This document shows positions 36,991 through 49,755 of a DNA stretch of 64,000 nucleotides, piece after piece; the stretch's first letter is position 1, and each line of letters starts with the position of its first letter. Position numbers and translations under genes: made by a program. The notes under the pieces are model-generated. The model was not told the origin of the DNA. It saw only the letters and a program-made list of their open reading frames with translations, and did not search any database. Source of the stretch: Tethya wilhelma (lineage: Eukaryota > Porifera > Demospongiae > Tethyida > Tethyidae); contig CAXIPT010000004.1 in assembly GCA_964030475.1 (NCBI GenBank), positions 204,155 to 268,154 of the forward strand. The letters are read 5' to 3'.

Positions 36991-39900
36991 TGAGTAATTC
37001 ATTTTCCAGCATCAATCGATGAGCGGTTTCCACAGCTTCCTCTTTCTCGGCAAGTACCTGAATGAAATGATAAGCAAACAGAAAACTGATCAAACTATAC
37101 AACATTGAAAATGAATTCAAACAGTAACTTTAGTCTGGCTTGGAGATTAGCTCATGCAGATTTTATGTAACATACAGGTCATGAGAATGTTATTGATGCT
37201 GTAATACTATGGTACATTTATGACACATGTCGATGCATTCAGGTATCATGAGAAATATCTTGTCTGAAGTAGTGTTGATCCCTTTCATGCCATGATTGAA
37301 GCTATGAATCTTCTACAAAAACTTACCTGTTGGGGACAGCTGCTGTAACATACATTCATGCTCACCTTTTAGACTAGATCTTTCTAAAAAAATCACTGTC
37401 ATGCAATGAATTTTAATCAATCATTACCTGGTCTTGGAACTCTCTGCGAAGTGCTAGCTCAAGTTTAGCTTCTTCCAACTGGCTTTGGTCGACTCTGTTC
37501 CCACCTCCACCTTGAGCAGCTGCAGTTGTCTCTTCCTCTCTGTCTCTGGTTGCCATCCAGTGTTTCTTGTACTTGAAGACTCTCTTCTGCAGCAGGTCAA
37601 TCTCTTCTTGCAGCTGTTTGATCTGTGTTTCCAGGACGGCAATCAGCTTGTCCTTCTCTTCACACTCTATGGCCCATTCCTGTGTCACTCCCACTAGCTG
37701 TTTGCATCGTTCTTCAGAATTAGTATAGGCTGTTTGAAATGGCTCAAGAGTTTGGATTTTTTCGATCAAATTTGATATTTCTTTTTTAAGCTTTTGTAAT
37801 TGGCTTTGCTGTGCTGACAATGACGGGTTACACTGTTGATCACGACACTCACAAACAGTGTGATTTTCCACACTAACTTTTGATTTTTGTAGATCTTTTA
37901 CTTTAGCTAGTAGATGTGCATGCTTTTTCTTCAATTCTTTGATGAGCTGGGCATTTTGAGATTCTGATAGATTCTCTTTTGTAGCTTGTTGTAATCGTTC
38001 ATAAAACTGTTGAAATGCTTCCAAAATGACTGACATAGTTAAGCTGATTGGTGAAGAAGGACTAGGAGTAACACCTTTGATTTCTTCCGGTGGAAAATAA
38101 TCTCTCATCTCTTCCAAAGGAACGTCCATACTCAACCAGTCCAACTTGTTTTCAAGAACTTCTTCTGAATCATGATGAGTAGCTGTCTCATCTTCATCTT
38201 GGTAGCTTCCATGGTTACTGATCTGGGACTTAGAATGGCGGAAACTATCCAAGGTTTGTTGTAGTTGTGTGATGAGCATGTAGAAGAGTACAACGAAGGC
38301 CTCCATCTTTATTGTGAAAATAAGAGAGATTGGGTATCAATAATATCAAGATAAACGAAGATTCTGAAATCAAATTGAGGTGATTGCCTGTTATAACTGA
38401 CTTTAGATATCATCACAAGTATAGTACTAACTAATAAATAGATGAATTATAGCTAGACAATAGCTCTTTGTTAAATAGCTAAGAACATGAATTAAACTGA
38501 AGATTATAATTGATCCATTAACTGAATGGATCCAAACTTTTATAGGAAACTGGTTTCTGCATAATCATTGTAACCAGCAAATGCTTGCTAAAACTGCAGT
38601 AAAATTAGATTTTAGAACTATTAGTATGGTTGATGTTGTAGGGAATTTTTTTCTGATCTCAGATCAACGACAAATTTGTCGAATGATGCCTGGTAAACGT
38701 TGCGAACAGCGCGCGCATGCGTGTTGCGTAATACGATTGACGTAATTCAGTTCCGCACAGCTTTAGCAGCAGAGGGAATTTTTGTGTTTTGTGCTGAATC
38801 ATCCCCAAGCTCTTGTTGACAACCGAGCTCTCTTGGTAGTTAACTCTCAACCTATAAAACAATCGTCAAACCAAGGACATGGTTCCTGAGTGCGGCAATG
38901 TCGGGATCGGCGATGACGGTGCGGCGGTGTCACCGTCACGATGATACTGAGAATCTACCTATAGAAAGGCTGAAAGGTAACTATAAGCAATAGCCTACCT
39001 AATACTTACGTAGTCACTCTCACAGTAAACAGTGTAAATTACCTTGATATCATTATAATTTGACGTGACTGAACCTGGCACAACCACAGTAAAAGTGAGC
39101 ACAACCCGCCAACTCCAGTGCCCATTCACAATCTCTATACTAAAGGCTTATTGGTACGTCACAGTACGATAACTATAGTCTCTGAGCCAACTTCCCATTA
39201 ATTTATGGCCCATGCAACACTCACACAGTGGGCCTTGTGAGGGAGGAAGGTATACTACAATGTGCAGAATTTGTGTTTTATATAATATTATGCAGTGACA
39301 GCTATGCAGGTTGTATACATGTGGCAATGATGATGCAACAATCAAAATGATTCACCCAGACAAGTTCAAACCAGTTTTTTTGCATGCATGCCAACACAGC
39401 ACATACTTAGTATTGATTATTAACATAGTTTTTGACTGCGTGTGGCATAAATTGTCTAACTGTACAGAATACTAAATTAATACATTACCTTGTACAATGA
39501 TTCGACCAAAACCATGACATGACAATTTAATAACTTATAAATTTAATACTTAATATCAAGACTAATTGCATGCATGATTGTGAAGTAGCATGTGACTATG
39601 ATGGTATTCCCCCTTCAAACACAGCTGCAGGACGAGGTGAGTGACCACCTGGCAGTCACTGCGCAGGTGTATATAATAGTGAGTGCATGCAGTGCACATG
39701 CGTGTGAATGTCATATGTTCTTCATGCTCACGTCAGCTGCTATAGGTTACAATAAATTATGCAGTGCCAGCATGCATGGCAAGCATGAGACATGGTCAGG
39801 TATAAATATAATACTTCAGCCCATGGCACTATTTCATCAGATTGGCCTATGTACTTTGACCTATACAATATTACAAACAACAACAACCCCCCTGCAAATT

Positions 39901-41268
39901 AACATGCACCATATACTGGAGCTCATGATTATTGACTTAAAAATCTCAGTTGAAGGTATATATTACCTATAACTTACTTCTGCATCAATCTTGTGCTCAT
40001 CTTCACATTCCGAATCACTAGCGCTGGAATCGGAATTGGAATCAGACCCAATATACAGTGGACCATGGCCTGGAGGGTCAGGAACATCCTTAATTTCTTG
40101 TTTTGCCTGTATGGTTGGCTGGTGGTTGCCTAGCAACTGACTGCATACAATGGAATTAATTGTTATAATTATTTATAATTGTTGACATTGAATTGGAAAT
40201 GTGTGCAAGTTAGCATTATTTTTTTGGACGTCACAATCTAGGTTAAGTTGATTCATAGCAGTTTTTATTACATCATCAATCATGGCTCTGATTGTTAGCA
40301 ATTTCCTCTCAATTTATATAATAATTATATATATGCCACTGTGAATTGCATACCTGATCGATCGATAACCTCAAAGTAAACAATTAACTATATAAATTAT
40401 ATTGATTAGAACTCTGTTTGTGGATATATTGATCATTAAATTTTGTACACGACATCTTAGAAGCTCACTACCCATTTCTGTTTACAAACACGTTCACTTT
40501 ATTTGGACTAACAGGCATGGGTATAGACACCATGGAGGGGGGCTTCAGCCTCCCCAACCCCCCCCCCCAACTTTTTGAGGCACTGTATAAACCATTGTAC
40601 TACATGGCTATAATACGCATGTACATATAATATGTATATACGCATGCCAGGTGAATTCCTGGCCCCCTTATACGACTTGCTGAGTCCACTGCTAGCTGTT
40701 ATATATAGTGTTAACTATATTGACACATCGCACATATACACAGTACGTACACACACACACACACACACACATACTTGCTCGTAGTGGCTCCTACGTACTC
40801 CCTTTCATCACCACTGCTGGCTCTTCTTCCCTTCCAAGTATTTCCATCATTATGTTGTTGAGCCTCAGAATTCTTTTTACTTTCAGTAACACAGCCTTGT
40901 TCATAACCACTAGAACTTCTTGACATGTCATGGTGTACTTCACTTCCCTCTGGTTTCCTTTTGATTGTGTCATCTAGAAATTGCTTACCTGATTCTCCAG
41001 AAACTATGGGTTGTTGTTGTTTTTCACGGAACTCTGCAATCACTTTGGAAAGGATAGCAACCTTAGATGATCCTTTTCCAGCAAGTGCTTTACAGAGTTC
41101 GCGATGCTTCTTTATCCCAGAGAGACTTGACAAGATAACATCCTTTTCTGATGATGAAATGTAGTTGTGATTCTCAAGGTGGGTGGCTAGATCATCGACG
41201 TTGATTCCACTGAGTAGCTTGGAGTAGCGTGTCCTCAAGATAGCTGTTTTGTTGCACTCAGCTGACAT
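36991..41268 (-). CDS. CARD - coiled-coil adaptor, tandem paralogue (copy B), 3' truncated at N 36990
   Basis: Exons: 40775-41268 (CARD), 39978-40140, 37428-38306 and 36991-37057 (partial). The CARD exon has the same 494 nt length as copy A and starts with the same MSAECNKTAILRTRYSKLL. The tail after the CARD has diverged strongly, while the coiled coil (from MEAFVVLFYMLITQLQQTL) is ~93% alike by eye. Introns are only patchily alignable, arguing for a true segmental duplication rather than two alleles. The downstream exons (second coiled coil, Pro-rich part, zinc finger) are absent because the sequence stops at the N. Whether copy B has its own 3' end or is broken cannot be told. Confidence 0.65.
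38898..38976 (+). CDS. Possible divergent first exon, copy B
   Basis: ATG followed by 26 codons (MSGSAMTVRRCHRHDDTENL...) ends at AAAG|GTAACT, the same donor context as 33795. It lies in a GC-rich patch with CpG-rich flanks near 38705. Phase differs from copy A, so protein coding is doubtful; it marks a probable bidirectional promoter. Confidence 0.22.
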
Positions 41269-44200
41269 TATCCGAACCTTTCTGAAGTGGTGATTAACGG
41301 TGGGTGGGGAGATCCTTCATCTGTGATGAAAGCACTTGGACTTTGACTTGAAGTCACCAGGGTAATGTTGTAGACACTGCAGCTGTGTTAAACGTAGTTG
41401 TAGTGACTTTCCAGTATACTTTGAAATTCAGTAATCTCTAATAAAGATTGAAAGATTACAAAGTTACACTGACCAACTCTGATCACATCATTGAGATATA
41501 AATTTACAAAGTAATCATGGCATGCAAATCAGTAATGTGAGGCCTTCCACTTAGAGCCTGGGTTAGACTGTGTGGGCCAGTTCCTAACTTGATTATGAAG
41601 TCTCTACATCTATATATTACTGATAGCTATACCACTGAGAATAGACTTGCAAGGCTTGATAAACAGAAAATTATCAGAGCGCACCCCACACATAAAGATA
41701 TGAATATTGGAATAGCTATATGTTAGCTGACAATCTAAATAGCTACTAGTCAGTTTTCTTTTTCCACCTCTGAACTGAGTAGAGGTACTTCTCAACTGCT
41801 TTTGCTATAAAACTGCTGAAAACTCTCTTGATGACCACGAGTGACTGATAAACAGATAAACACTGTACCTTTGCTAGGGTATTCCCCTAATTTAGAGGTT
41901 ACATTATGAACGCTCTAAGGACACACCCACAATCGGCAGCTAACCGTAAACCATGAAAAACACACACTGTCCCATGGTCCATTGCTGCCATTGCTGATGG
42001 AGTGTCCTAGTAGAGGGATCCAACAAAGCTCCACTTTGCCAAGGCAAGAGAAAACCACAATATTGTGGTTTTCTCTTGGAAGCTTGGATCCATATCAAAG
42101 ACAGGAGGGATAAAATAATTTATTATGCAAGCAAGAAAATTCATTTGATTTAGACTTGTTGATCCAATAAATTCACAGAGATCTAGCAGAAGATAGTAGA
42201 CAATTGCTAGCTGGAGGAGTGGCAATCGTCATGCAAACATATGAAATAACAATTAATGAAGTATACCCCTGTTATAAAATTATAATGATAGTGCTATAAT
42301 ATGTAATGCCTAAAAATAGATGAGATTCTGTAAAGATCATTCCCTGGGCAAACCCCATTAGAGAAAGGCATAAACCACAGGAGTAACTTAATTGACCTGG
42401 TAATGCATGCATGAATATTTGCCTCAGTGGTTTGAAGTAAATTGAGTGATAAGTATAGCTACTAGCTAGCCGGAATAATATAGCAATATATAATAGCCTT
42501 GTAGCTGATCAAACTACAAACACCACATATCTTGAAAAACAAACTATGTATTTTAATTACTTTTGTCTAAATAGTATAGTATAATTATTATTATCTAGTG
42601 ATGAAATGAAAACCATGACCAGGGACTTCCCTTGGTAGAGTCCCTTCAGTACTAATTATACATGCAACAGACCCTTGATGCATTTATCAATAGACTAAGT
42701 ATGTTGGCGGCATAGTCGTGATTCAATTACCTAATAATATTACGGGCTTTTTATGGGTATTTTTAGGAACAGAAAAAAAGTTTGGTGTACAAAAATTTGT
42801 CTTACAGTGTAAAGTTTGACACAAAATATTATAAAAGTAAACTTACCAAGCTCACTTGAGTCCACAGAACCAGTGAAGTATATAAGTGATAAATAATTAT
42901 TAGAAGTCTTGATTAGATCCTTGAGGATATTAATTGAGTTAAAATTAATATTTAACACCTTAACCTTAATTGCTGACTACAAAGATACTTATTATTATTT
43001 TTGTGCTTGCAGTTCAGCTTTGGCCAGAGCACAAAATTTCCCCAAGGATTCACAAAATGAGACTCTGATAAAAGTATCATAAAGAACTCGCTGTTGCAGT
43101 ACTAGTGTTACAGTATCTAGCCATAACGATACCCAGGTTGAAGTTTGAAGGATGGACAAATTAAAGTTTAAGGTAATAATTTTATACTTTTATTATAAAA
43201 TTATTGCATGCAATCACTAGCTAATTATGAAGCATGTTACTATGTATGTGCAACACACAATAAGTAAACATGTATATATATACATAATTTATGGCATGTA
43301 TATTGACACACTGGCACACAAACACTGGCATCACCCGTGCATTACATTTGGCATGCAAACAAACTATAGAGCTTTGTGCAGTTTGTGGTATTCATATGCT
43401 TATGGTTGTGGCGCGTAGAACTTGCTTTTGATGGCCAGCTACATGTATGTGCATAGATGGCATGTTATCAGACTGATTTCATTGTAATGTGATCTGAGTC
43501 ATGTGCATGACAGCTCAAATCCTACCATTCCTATGAAAGCACCGCTGGTGCACAAGCCTCGGCACATTCAACTAGCTACTGCACTTAATACATACATGCA
43601 TACACTGTGTATCATACTTACATCTATGACCTGGGGTGAATCAAGAAAACTAATATGACTGAGGCCATGCACCATACTGAATAGCTAGCTACATAGACAG
43701 TTACTGTTCAGTGCTGCCTCTGATGAAATACAGTGAGCACAAGACCGTGGAACAGACTGAATGCTTAGCTGCATGTTGTCAGCTAGCTACTGAGCATATT
43801 ACAAACTGAGTTTAGCTGGTCACAGTGGGCTACCTAAACCAGTCTATGCCTGAACATGCAGCTGAACTAGCTAACTAGCTAGCCACACAGAAAATCTATG
43901 CATCAGGCCAACTCTTATCTGTCTTACCAAGCACCAGTGACCAAAAGCAACAGCAACAGCAGCCATGCAGCTAAGGCTGAGCTGCTTCCATTCAACACGA
44001 ATTCTAGATAACGCACACCAGATCAATGGGCGTGGCCTCGAATCTAAGCGCTCAGAGAAGCACAAAAGCGTCAAAAATCAGCAACTACAGCGTTTTGGAT
44101 AGCAAAAAATATATTTCTACAAGATCATTCAGATTTATGAACGTAAGTACCATCAGTTTTGTAGGTAGAGCTCTCTTTCTTGAGATTTCGATGGGACAAA

Positions 44201-44721
44201 CAGACAGACAAAACGACTACCGTAATCCTCTGCACGTGCTTTGCACGTGCCGAGGCTTAATAACATCTGTCAGAAATTCAGGCTGTTGCATATTATAATT
44301 TGTATCCACTGAGACACCGACAGCTGTAAAATTGAATCAATTCTTTGAATAAAACTTCTGCATGCATGCCTGGAAAACTGATAAAACTTAAGTAGGTTAA
44401 ATCATTACTGTTTTGACAAATTGAGATGCTGCTAAAAAAGCAATGTTATAACTTTCTAGTAGCTGCTACATGTAGCACATGCATGTATATTACATGTTAC
44501 ATAATTGTAAATGAACAGTATAATAATATTAAAGTCAGTGTTTTTTGATAAGCGTATGATAATTATACTTCGGTCTCTGTTCAAATTGTGTTTAATATTT
44601 TTCTCAGCCAGACAAGTAGGATAATTACATCAAGTATTTATACCGTAAGGAGACGGATGACTTAGTGAACTCTGCATTGCCAGCCAGCCAGCATAAAATT
44701 GTTGCCTGCCCCGCCCCCCAT
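41269..44721. other. Intergenic region upstream of CARD copy B
   Basis: No gene recognised. 41480-41660 keeps similarity to the 5' flank of copy A (36530-36660). A perfect 32 bp palindrome lies at 42046-42077. Around 44190-44260 there is a CACGTGC-rich stretch that looks repetitive. Confidence 0.5.
42046..42077. repeat. Perfect 32 bp palindrome in a longer hairpin
   Basis: AAGAGAAAACCACAAT is followed directly by its exact inverse. Flanking GGATCCAA (42017) and TTGGATCC (~42090) extend the hairpin with interruptions, giving ~74 bp. Confidence 0.75.
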
Positions 44722-44920
44722 TGCGTCTACTGCGCATGACATTGTGCGTTCGATTCCGGAATTCCAGCATACCATTGTCACGTGACAATAAATTAAGGCC
44801 GGGCGGCCGCGGGGTAACGTCGCTACCTCGAATCATGGATTTCTCATAAAAGAACTGCTCTGTTCTCATCTCTTCTAATGGTAGAAGAGTGAACAGGCAG
44901 TACCCAGTTTAAAGTATAGT
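44722..44920 (+). promoter_or_regulatory. Duplicated promoter, copy 1 (upstream of the IRF2BP-type ORF)
   Basis: It matches 45448-45612, sharing TCTACTGCGCATG, a CACGTG palindrome, CGTCGCTACCTCGAATCATG and a long 3' segment through TACCCAGTTTAAAGTATAGT. Copy 1 contains a 16 bp perfect palindrome (44774-44789, ATTGTCACGTGACAAT) of USF/MITF-TFEB type. Confidence 0.6.
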
Positions 44921-45006
44921 GCAAAGTCAATGCTATTATTTAAGCTGATTATATAGCTGCAAACTCCCTATTACTTGTCTGGCTGAGTTTTTGCACTAAA
45001 AAAGTT

Positions 45007-45312
45007 ATGAACCACACTTTGAACAGTGAAACCATTATTATAAGATACTCCAAGCAACTCACTTTGGAAACATATTGCTATTTGTGTGGAGTGTGCAAGC
45101 AGAGCTGGGAGCTACTGCAGCAAGACTTTTCCCAGCCAGTGTGCAGGGCATGCTGTAACTATATTGGGAGTCACAGGAGGGTGGTGGAAGAGATTGAGAG
45201 AGTTAAAGTAATGAAATTGCAATGCCAGAATGAAGATTTACAGCAGTCCATTGAAGAGACTGAAGGAGGCAGAGCAGGTGCCAGTGAACTGTGCATTGCC
45301 AAGCAGCATTAA
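45007..45312 (+). CDS. Stand-alone IRF2BP-type zinc-finger protein (101 aa)
   Basis: A single-exon ORF starts ~90 bp after promoter copy 1. Residues ~23-58 read CYLCGVCKQSWELLQQDFSQ then PVCRACCNYIG, followed by a helical EEIERVKVMK. This fits the N-terminal C-x2-C ... C-x2-C finger of IRF2BP1/2/L, whose usual form is CYLCDLP..PW..DF.E.VCRGCVNYEG. IRF2BP proteins are several hundred residues long with a C-terminal RING; here only the finger plus a short acidic tail remain. It could be a genuine mini-protein interfering with IRF2BP dimers, or an exon copy brought here. The gene lies between the two promoter copies. The open frame suggests selection, but that is inference. Confidence 0.65.
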   Translation: MNHTLNSETIIIRYSKQLTLETYCYLCGVCKQSWELLQQDFSQPVCRACCNYIGSHRRVVEEIERVKVMKLQCQNEDLQQSIEETEGGRAGASELCIAKQH

Positions 45313-45447
45313 TTATTGACACTACTATTATAGTAGTATAATATTATAACTAACGTATATAGTTATTTTTACTATTGTGATATCTCTTAGTAAGTTCTCC
45401 TATCCCAAGGCTCCGCAGCTTCAGGCCCCGAAGGAGTCACCCAAATT

Positions 45448-45612
45448 CCGTCTACTGCGCATGCGCATGCGTTAAATTTGTCACGTGACAATAAATTAAG
45501 GGCAGTGTCACGTCGCTACCTCGAATCATGGATCTCTAATAAAAGAACTGCTCTGTTCTCATCTCTTCTAATGGTAGAAGAGTGAACAAGCAGTACCCAG
45601 TTTAAAGTATAG
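45448..45612 (+). promoter_or_regulatory. Duplicated promoter, copy 2 (upstream of the NEMO-like gene)
   Basis: This is the second copy of 44722-44920, again with GTCACGTGAC (palindrome TTGTCACGTGACAA at 45478-45491). The nearest downstream + gene starts at 47396, so this probably drives a 5' untranslated exon followed by a ~1.7 kb intron. Confidence 0.55.
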
Positions 45613-47395
45613 TTGCTAAGTGACTATTTCTCAGTGTTTTTGTTCTAAAGAACTTGAACAAGGTTCATCGTATTCGGTGATATATCTTTTTTTAAACAGG
45701 TATGTATAAATTATGATTTTCTTGGGAAATTTATAAGTTGTCTAGTACATAACGAAATTATGCTTGAATTTATATTTTGAGTCAAAAACTAGAAATAAGT
45801 GGTTTGCTTACTTAGTCTGTGTATTCGGTCGTTGAAAGGCAGCTAGCTACGTACCCAGCCACCTCTAGCACTATTCACGACTCAGGGGTATTTTCTGACT
45901 ATCAAGAAATCTTTTGTAACAAAAGAGTGGGAATTCCGCCTACCTTGTACTAGGAAAAGGGCTTGTGAATACTCTACGCTATGGTTGTAGCCATGTTTAT
46001 GCTATCCTTTGTGAAGAATTTTAGGAAAAAGCCCCTTTCCTATGTGAGTACTAAAACTCCATAGCCCGTGTAGTTCGTGTGGGAGTTGTTTACTGTAGTT
46101 AGAGGGGGTTATATTACGAACTGTGTTAGATTTTTTGTGTAATAACTGTGACAAAATGGTTGCTTTGTCTGTTGTCAATCCTTTTGGTCTTTGTGGTTAA
46201 ATTTGTCTAATTTGTGGTCTAATTGACTTCCTCATGAATTTTGAAGACCATTGAAGTTGTTTATGTGGTTGCCTAGAAACAAGTAAGAGATATTGCAATG
46301 CTTTTTTCTAGAGCTTGTTTGAACAGCACACCTTGGTACTTACATACTATAGGTAGGTTACGTTAGCAACCAAATGTGTTTGTAGCAAGTTTGATTTGCT
46401 GTATAATATAAAAGGGGTGGGTTGGGTAAATTAATAAAATTGGTATTAAATTATGCAGTGTATACAATACATTTTGTGGGTGTTATCCTGTGTATGGATA
46501 TTGGAGGAGTTTTCTGTATACATTCGTACATTCTTGTCATTAATACACCTTCTTGTAAATAGTTGTGGAATTTGATATGTAAATGTTTAAAGATATTGCC
46601 AAAGTTCTGGTATTGCTCAACATTTTCCAAAGCAGCTATAGCTCCAGTGGGAAAGAGAGATCTTTTTAGAACTGCATTGCATGGGTGTTATGTCAGATTA
46701 TCATAATAGGTCTGTCCACTTGTTGCCTTCAAAGGATTGATTCCTGTGAAGATACTTGGTTGCTCAATGCCTCATGATGATTTCAGAAGCCTACATCCAA
46801 ATTGCTTCCTGTATCCACACTCCTTGGTTTAGTTTGTTACACAATGGCCAATAATAAATTGGCTGACAGGTCATGAACTTGTCTTTGATATGTAGACAGA
46901 CTGGCTAAGCCTGCTGGTATGAACTGGACTTACTGCAATAACCTGATCTTAGACCTGGAATAACTTGATCTTAGAACTAGAATAACTTGATAAAACTAGT
47001 TGAACTGCAGTTACTTGATAAACTGGTACTGACTCCTAGGCTGGGCTGGATTGGACTGGTTTGTACTGTAGCAAGTATTTAATTGCCTTACCTCCAAGCC
47101 CAGAAAGTTCTAGGGTTTGAAGAGTTCAAAGTTCAATTATTTATGATTTTAATTATAATGGGGATTCCCCATCTAATGGCTATATAAGAGTTGGTGGTTG
47201 TGCAATCTAGAAAATTCTAAATTTCAATTCATTACTGTACCAATTGCACCACTCCATCAAATCAATCCTTTTCTTTTGGAAGAATAATCCAGTGTGTAAG
47301 TCGACTATGTTCGCTGATGATAGTTCATGTATTGTGTGTTGTTGCGTGCAATGGTACTGGTGTGATGTGTTTTTTCTCTTTCTCTACTGTAGAAA
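45613..47395 (+). other. Probable 5' UTR and first intron of the NEMO-like gene
   Basis: No coding exon recognised. A donor-like CAG|GTATGT occurs near 45700, and the ATG exon at 47396 is preceded by a TTCTCTACTGTAG acceptor. Confidence 0.4.
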
Positions 47396-49278
47396 ATGTC
47401 CGATTATCAAGAACTAGAACAGCTTCAGAAGCAAGTCAAAGAGGTAAGAATACTTTGTAGTTCTTNACACTCTCTCTCTCTCTCTGCAGCTCATGCATGT
47501 CAACTCACAATGGGACTTGGAATACAGAGAACAAGAAGAAGCATTTCGCAGATATCGCCTGGACTCTCAGCGAGCACAGTCAGAGTCTCAGGCCTTCATT
47601 GCCAAACTCAAGGAAGAGAAAGAACAGCTCAATGAGGAGATAAAAACACTCAAGTATGAGTTGGAACGGAGCAATCGCCAACTCAGCACCATGTCAGAAC
47701 GATTCAAGTCTTTGGAGCATGCTAAAGTGGGAGGGGCTGGTGGGGGTGGCAGTGTCTCCGTGGCAAGGTTGAAGGAACTAGAAGAGGAGAGTTCGTTATT
47801 GAGACAACAGGTGAGGGTGTGAGGGTGTGTGGGTGTGTGGGTGTGTGGGTGTGAGGGTGTGAGGGTATGAGAATGTGAGGGTGTGTGTGTGCTGGACTGT
47901 AGCTTTGAGATCAACGTAGGTACTTTTGTAGAAATATGAAGACTATACAATCACCTATCAATCTTACCCTCTCACACACACACACACACGCACACAAACA
48001 GCTTAAGACCTATCAAGAAGACTTTGAAGCCGAAAGGAGAGACAGAGAGAGAATGTCGGAAGAGAAACAAAGCGCTGCTCTGAAGTTCGAAGCTGAGATC
48101 ACCTCTCTGCGTCTCCAGTTGGACAGGTGCCGCAATGAACTGACCCATTACACCGCAGAGGCCAACCGGTTGGCACAGCAACTGAGGCTAAAGTACGAGT
48201 ACGAACAGGACCAGTATAAGAGACATCTGGAGAGCAGGGTACGTCGAGCGATGTGTGGTGTGCATTAATTAGAATTTTATTGTCGGCTAGTCGATGGACT
48301 TGAGTTGGTTGTGGGTTTTTCTGATCACATTGGTGGTGTGCATTAATTAGAATATTGTGGTCCTTCGTAATTTTAGTTTTAGTAAGTACCATATAGCTGG
48401 TAAATTTGGTGGGCTTAAAATTTGGTAAATTTTCATTCTGCACACTGCATTAATTGTAGCATATAAAACTGTTTGGTAATTTTTAATTCGGCGATTTGCA
48501 GAACAATTAACTTGCCAATTCGGCAAATTTAATTCTCACGTGCTATACGGTACGTAAATTTTAGTCCAGATATTACTCTTTTCTCTCTCTCTCTTTCTCT
48601 CCCCCCCAGGGTTACATCCCTCGCTCTCCTAGTGGTAAACTCCCCCCTCTCGATCCTTACGTTGAAAATGACCCCCCACAGACAACCAACGGTTATCCTC
48701 CATCCCGCCGTGACAATCCCAGCACCAGTGCCACCATCTTGGCACGAGGAGGTCAGACCTCCTCTGCCCCCTCCACTGGCGACCACCAGCTCAACGTACC
48801 TCATTCACCAAACGAGAGAAGGTCACACACTCCAAGCCCCATCCATATGAATGGCTACAACCCACCAGCCAACGCTGGCAGTGGTAATGGTTACGTCATG
48901 CAAAATGGTAGCTATATTGCTGGAAATTCGTCTTCTTCAACAAATGGAGTGTCTAGCAGTGCTTACCAGCAACAAAATGGCTATCAACATCAGCCTCCTC
49001 AAGTCAATGGTTATCACAAACAGAATGGTTACCAGCACCCCCAACCTTATTTGAACGGTGAATATGCTCCTACCTATTCTGGTCGAAGCTCAACTAGCAA
49101 TGGAGTTAATGAAATGCAAGGAAAATTTGAAAACTTGGTGCTAGGTCGTGATTCTCCTTCCAAAGTGGCCCACTACCCTCCAGTGGTGAGCAAAGGGAGA
49201 TTTCAGTGTCCTCGTTGTGCCAGGCGGTTTGAGAGGAAGGCAGACTGTACTGACCATAAGGCTAGGTGTATTAGTTAG
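47396..49278 (+). CDS. NEMO/optineurin-like UBAN coiled-coil protein with C-terminal zinc finger (424 aa)
   Basis: Exons 47396-47443, 47490-47810, 48002-48238 and 48610-49278 close in phase to 424 residues, near the 419 of human NEMO. Residues 1-123 are coiled coil. Exon 3 begins LKTYQEDFEAERRDRERM, a UBAN motif. It keeps every residue used by NEMO to grip linear ubiquitin: Y127, D130, F131, E134, R135, R138 and E139 (NEMO Y308, D311, F312, E315, R316, R319, E320). A long Asn/Gln/Ser/Pro-rich linker follows. The protein ends with a C402-x2-C405-x12-H418-x3-C422 finger, exactly the NEMO spacing. Expected role: reads polyubiquitin and scaffolds IKK/TBK1-type kinase signalling. The N at 47466 is in the first coding intron. 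Polyadenylation signal AATAAA at 49298. NEMO versus optineurin versus TNIP orthology cannot be decided by eye; the finger excludes classic TNIP. Confidence 0.85.
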
Positions 49279-49297
49279 TAATTAGTTTGTTATTATA

Positions 49298-49303
49298 AAT
49301 AAA
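49298..49303 (+). terminator. Polyadenylation signal of the NEMO-like gene
   Basis: AATAAA lies 20 bp after the stop codon, with a second AATAAA-like hexamer ~18 bp further. The next gene begins within ~300 bp. Confidence 0.55.
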
Positions 49304-49755
49304 ATTACAGAAACAGAATAAATGGATTGTGTGTATATCTCCCAATATTGTATTTGAAATGATATTTTTAAGCCAAAAAAACAATTACAATGAAAAAGTC
49401 GTCAATTTTTAATAAATGCAAAATCAGCACATGAGTATATATATCGCGCATGAGCTATATTTATCTATGACGTAATATATCTTAGTGTGTCATCCTGAAG
49501 GGAAAGTCCCAGGGTAATTCTAGTACACATACAGATCTGATCAGCAGCTGATGTTAACGAGTGTCTTTAGACATCACAGACGAGCGCTGTGCCAACAGAG
49601 AGTCAGGAAATTGTATTAAAACAAGCACAACTGTTTGAAGGTAAGCCTAGAACGAATTATAAAGTTAATTGTCAGCGCAAACTGGAAATTTACTTAAAAC
49701 AGAGATGAAAAGGTCACCCTTTTTTATTTGTGCCATTTTCCCCCTCAGAGACTCA

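Noticed and set aside
44630..44869. Minus-strand 79-codon ORF over promoter copy 1
   Set aside because: It covers the duplicated promoter block and is not kept open in the matching part of copy 2; no splice partners.
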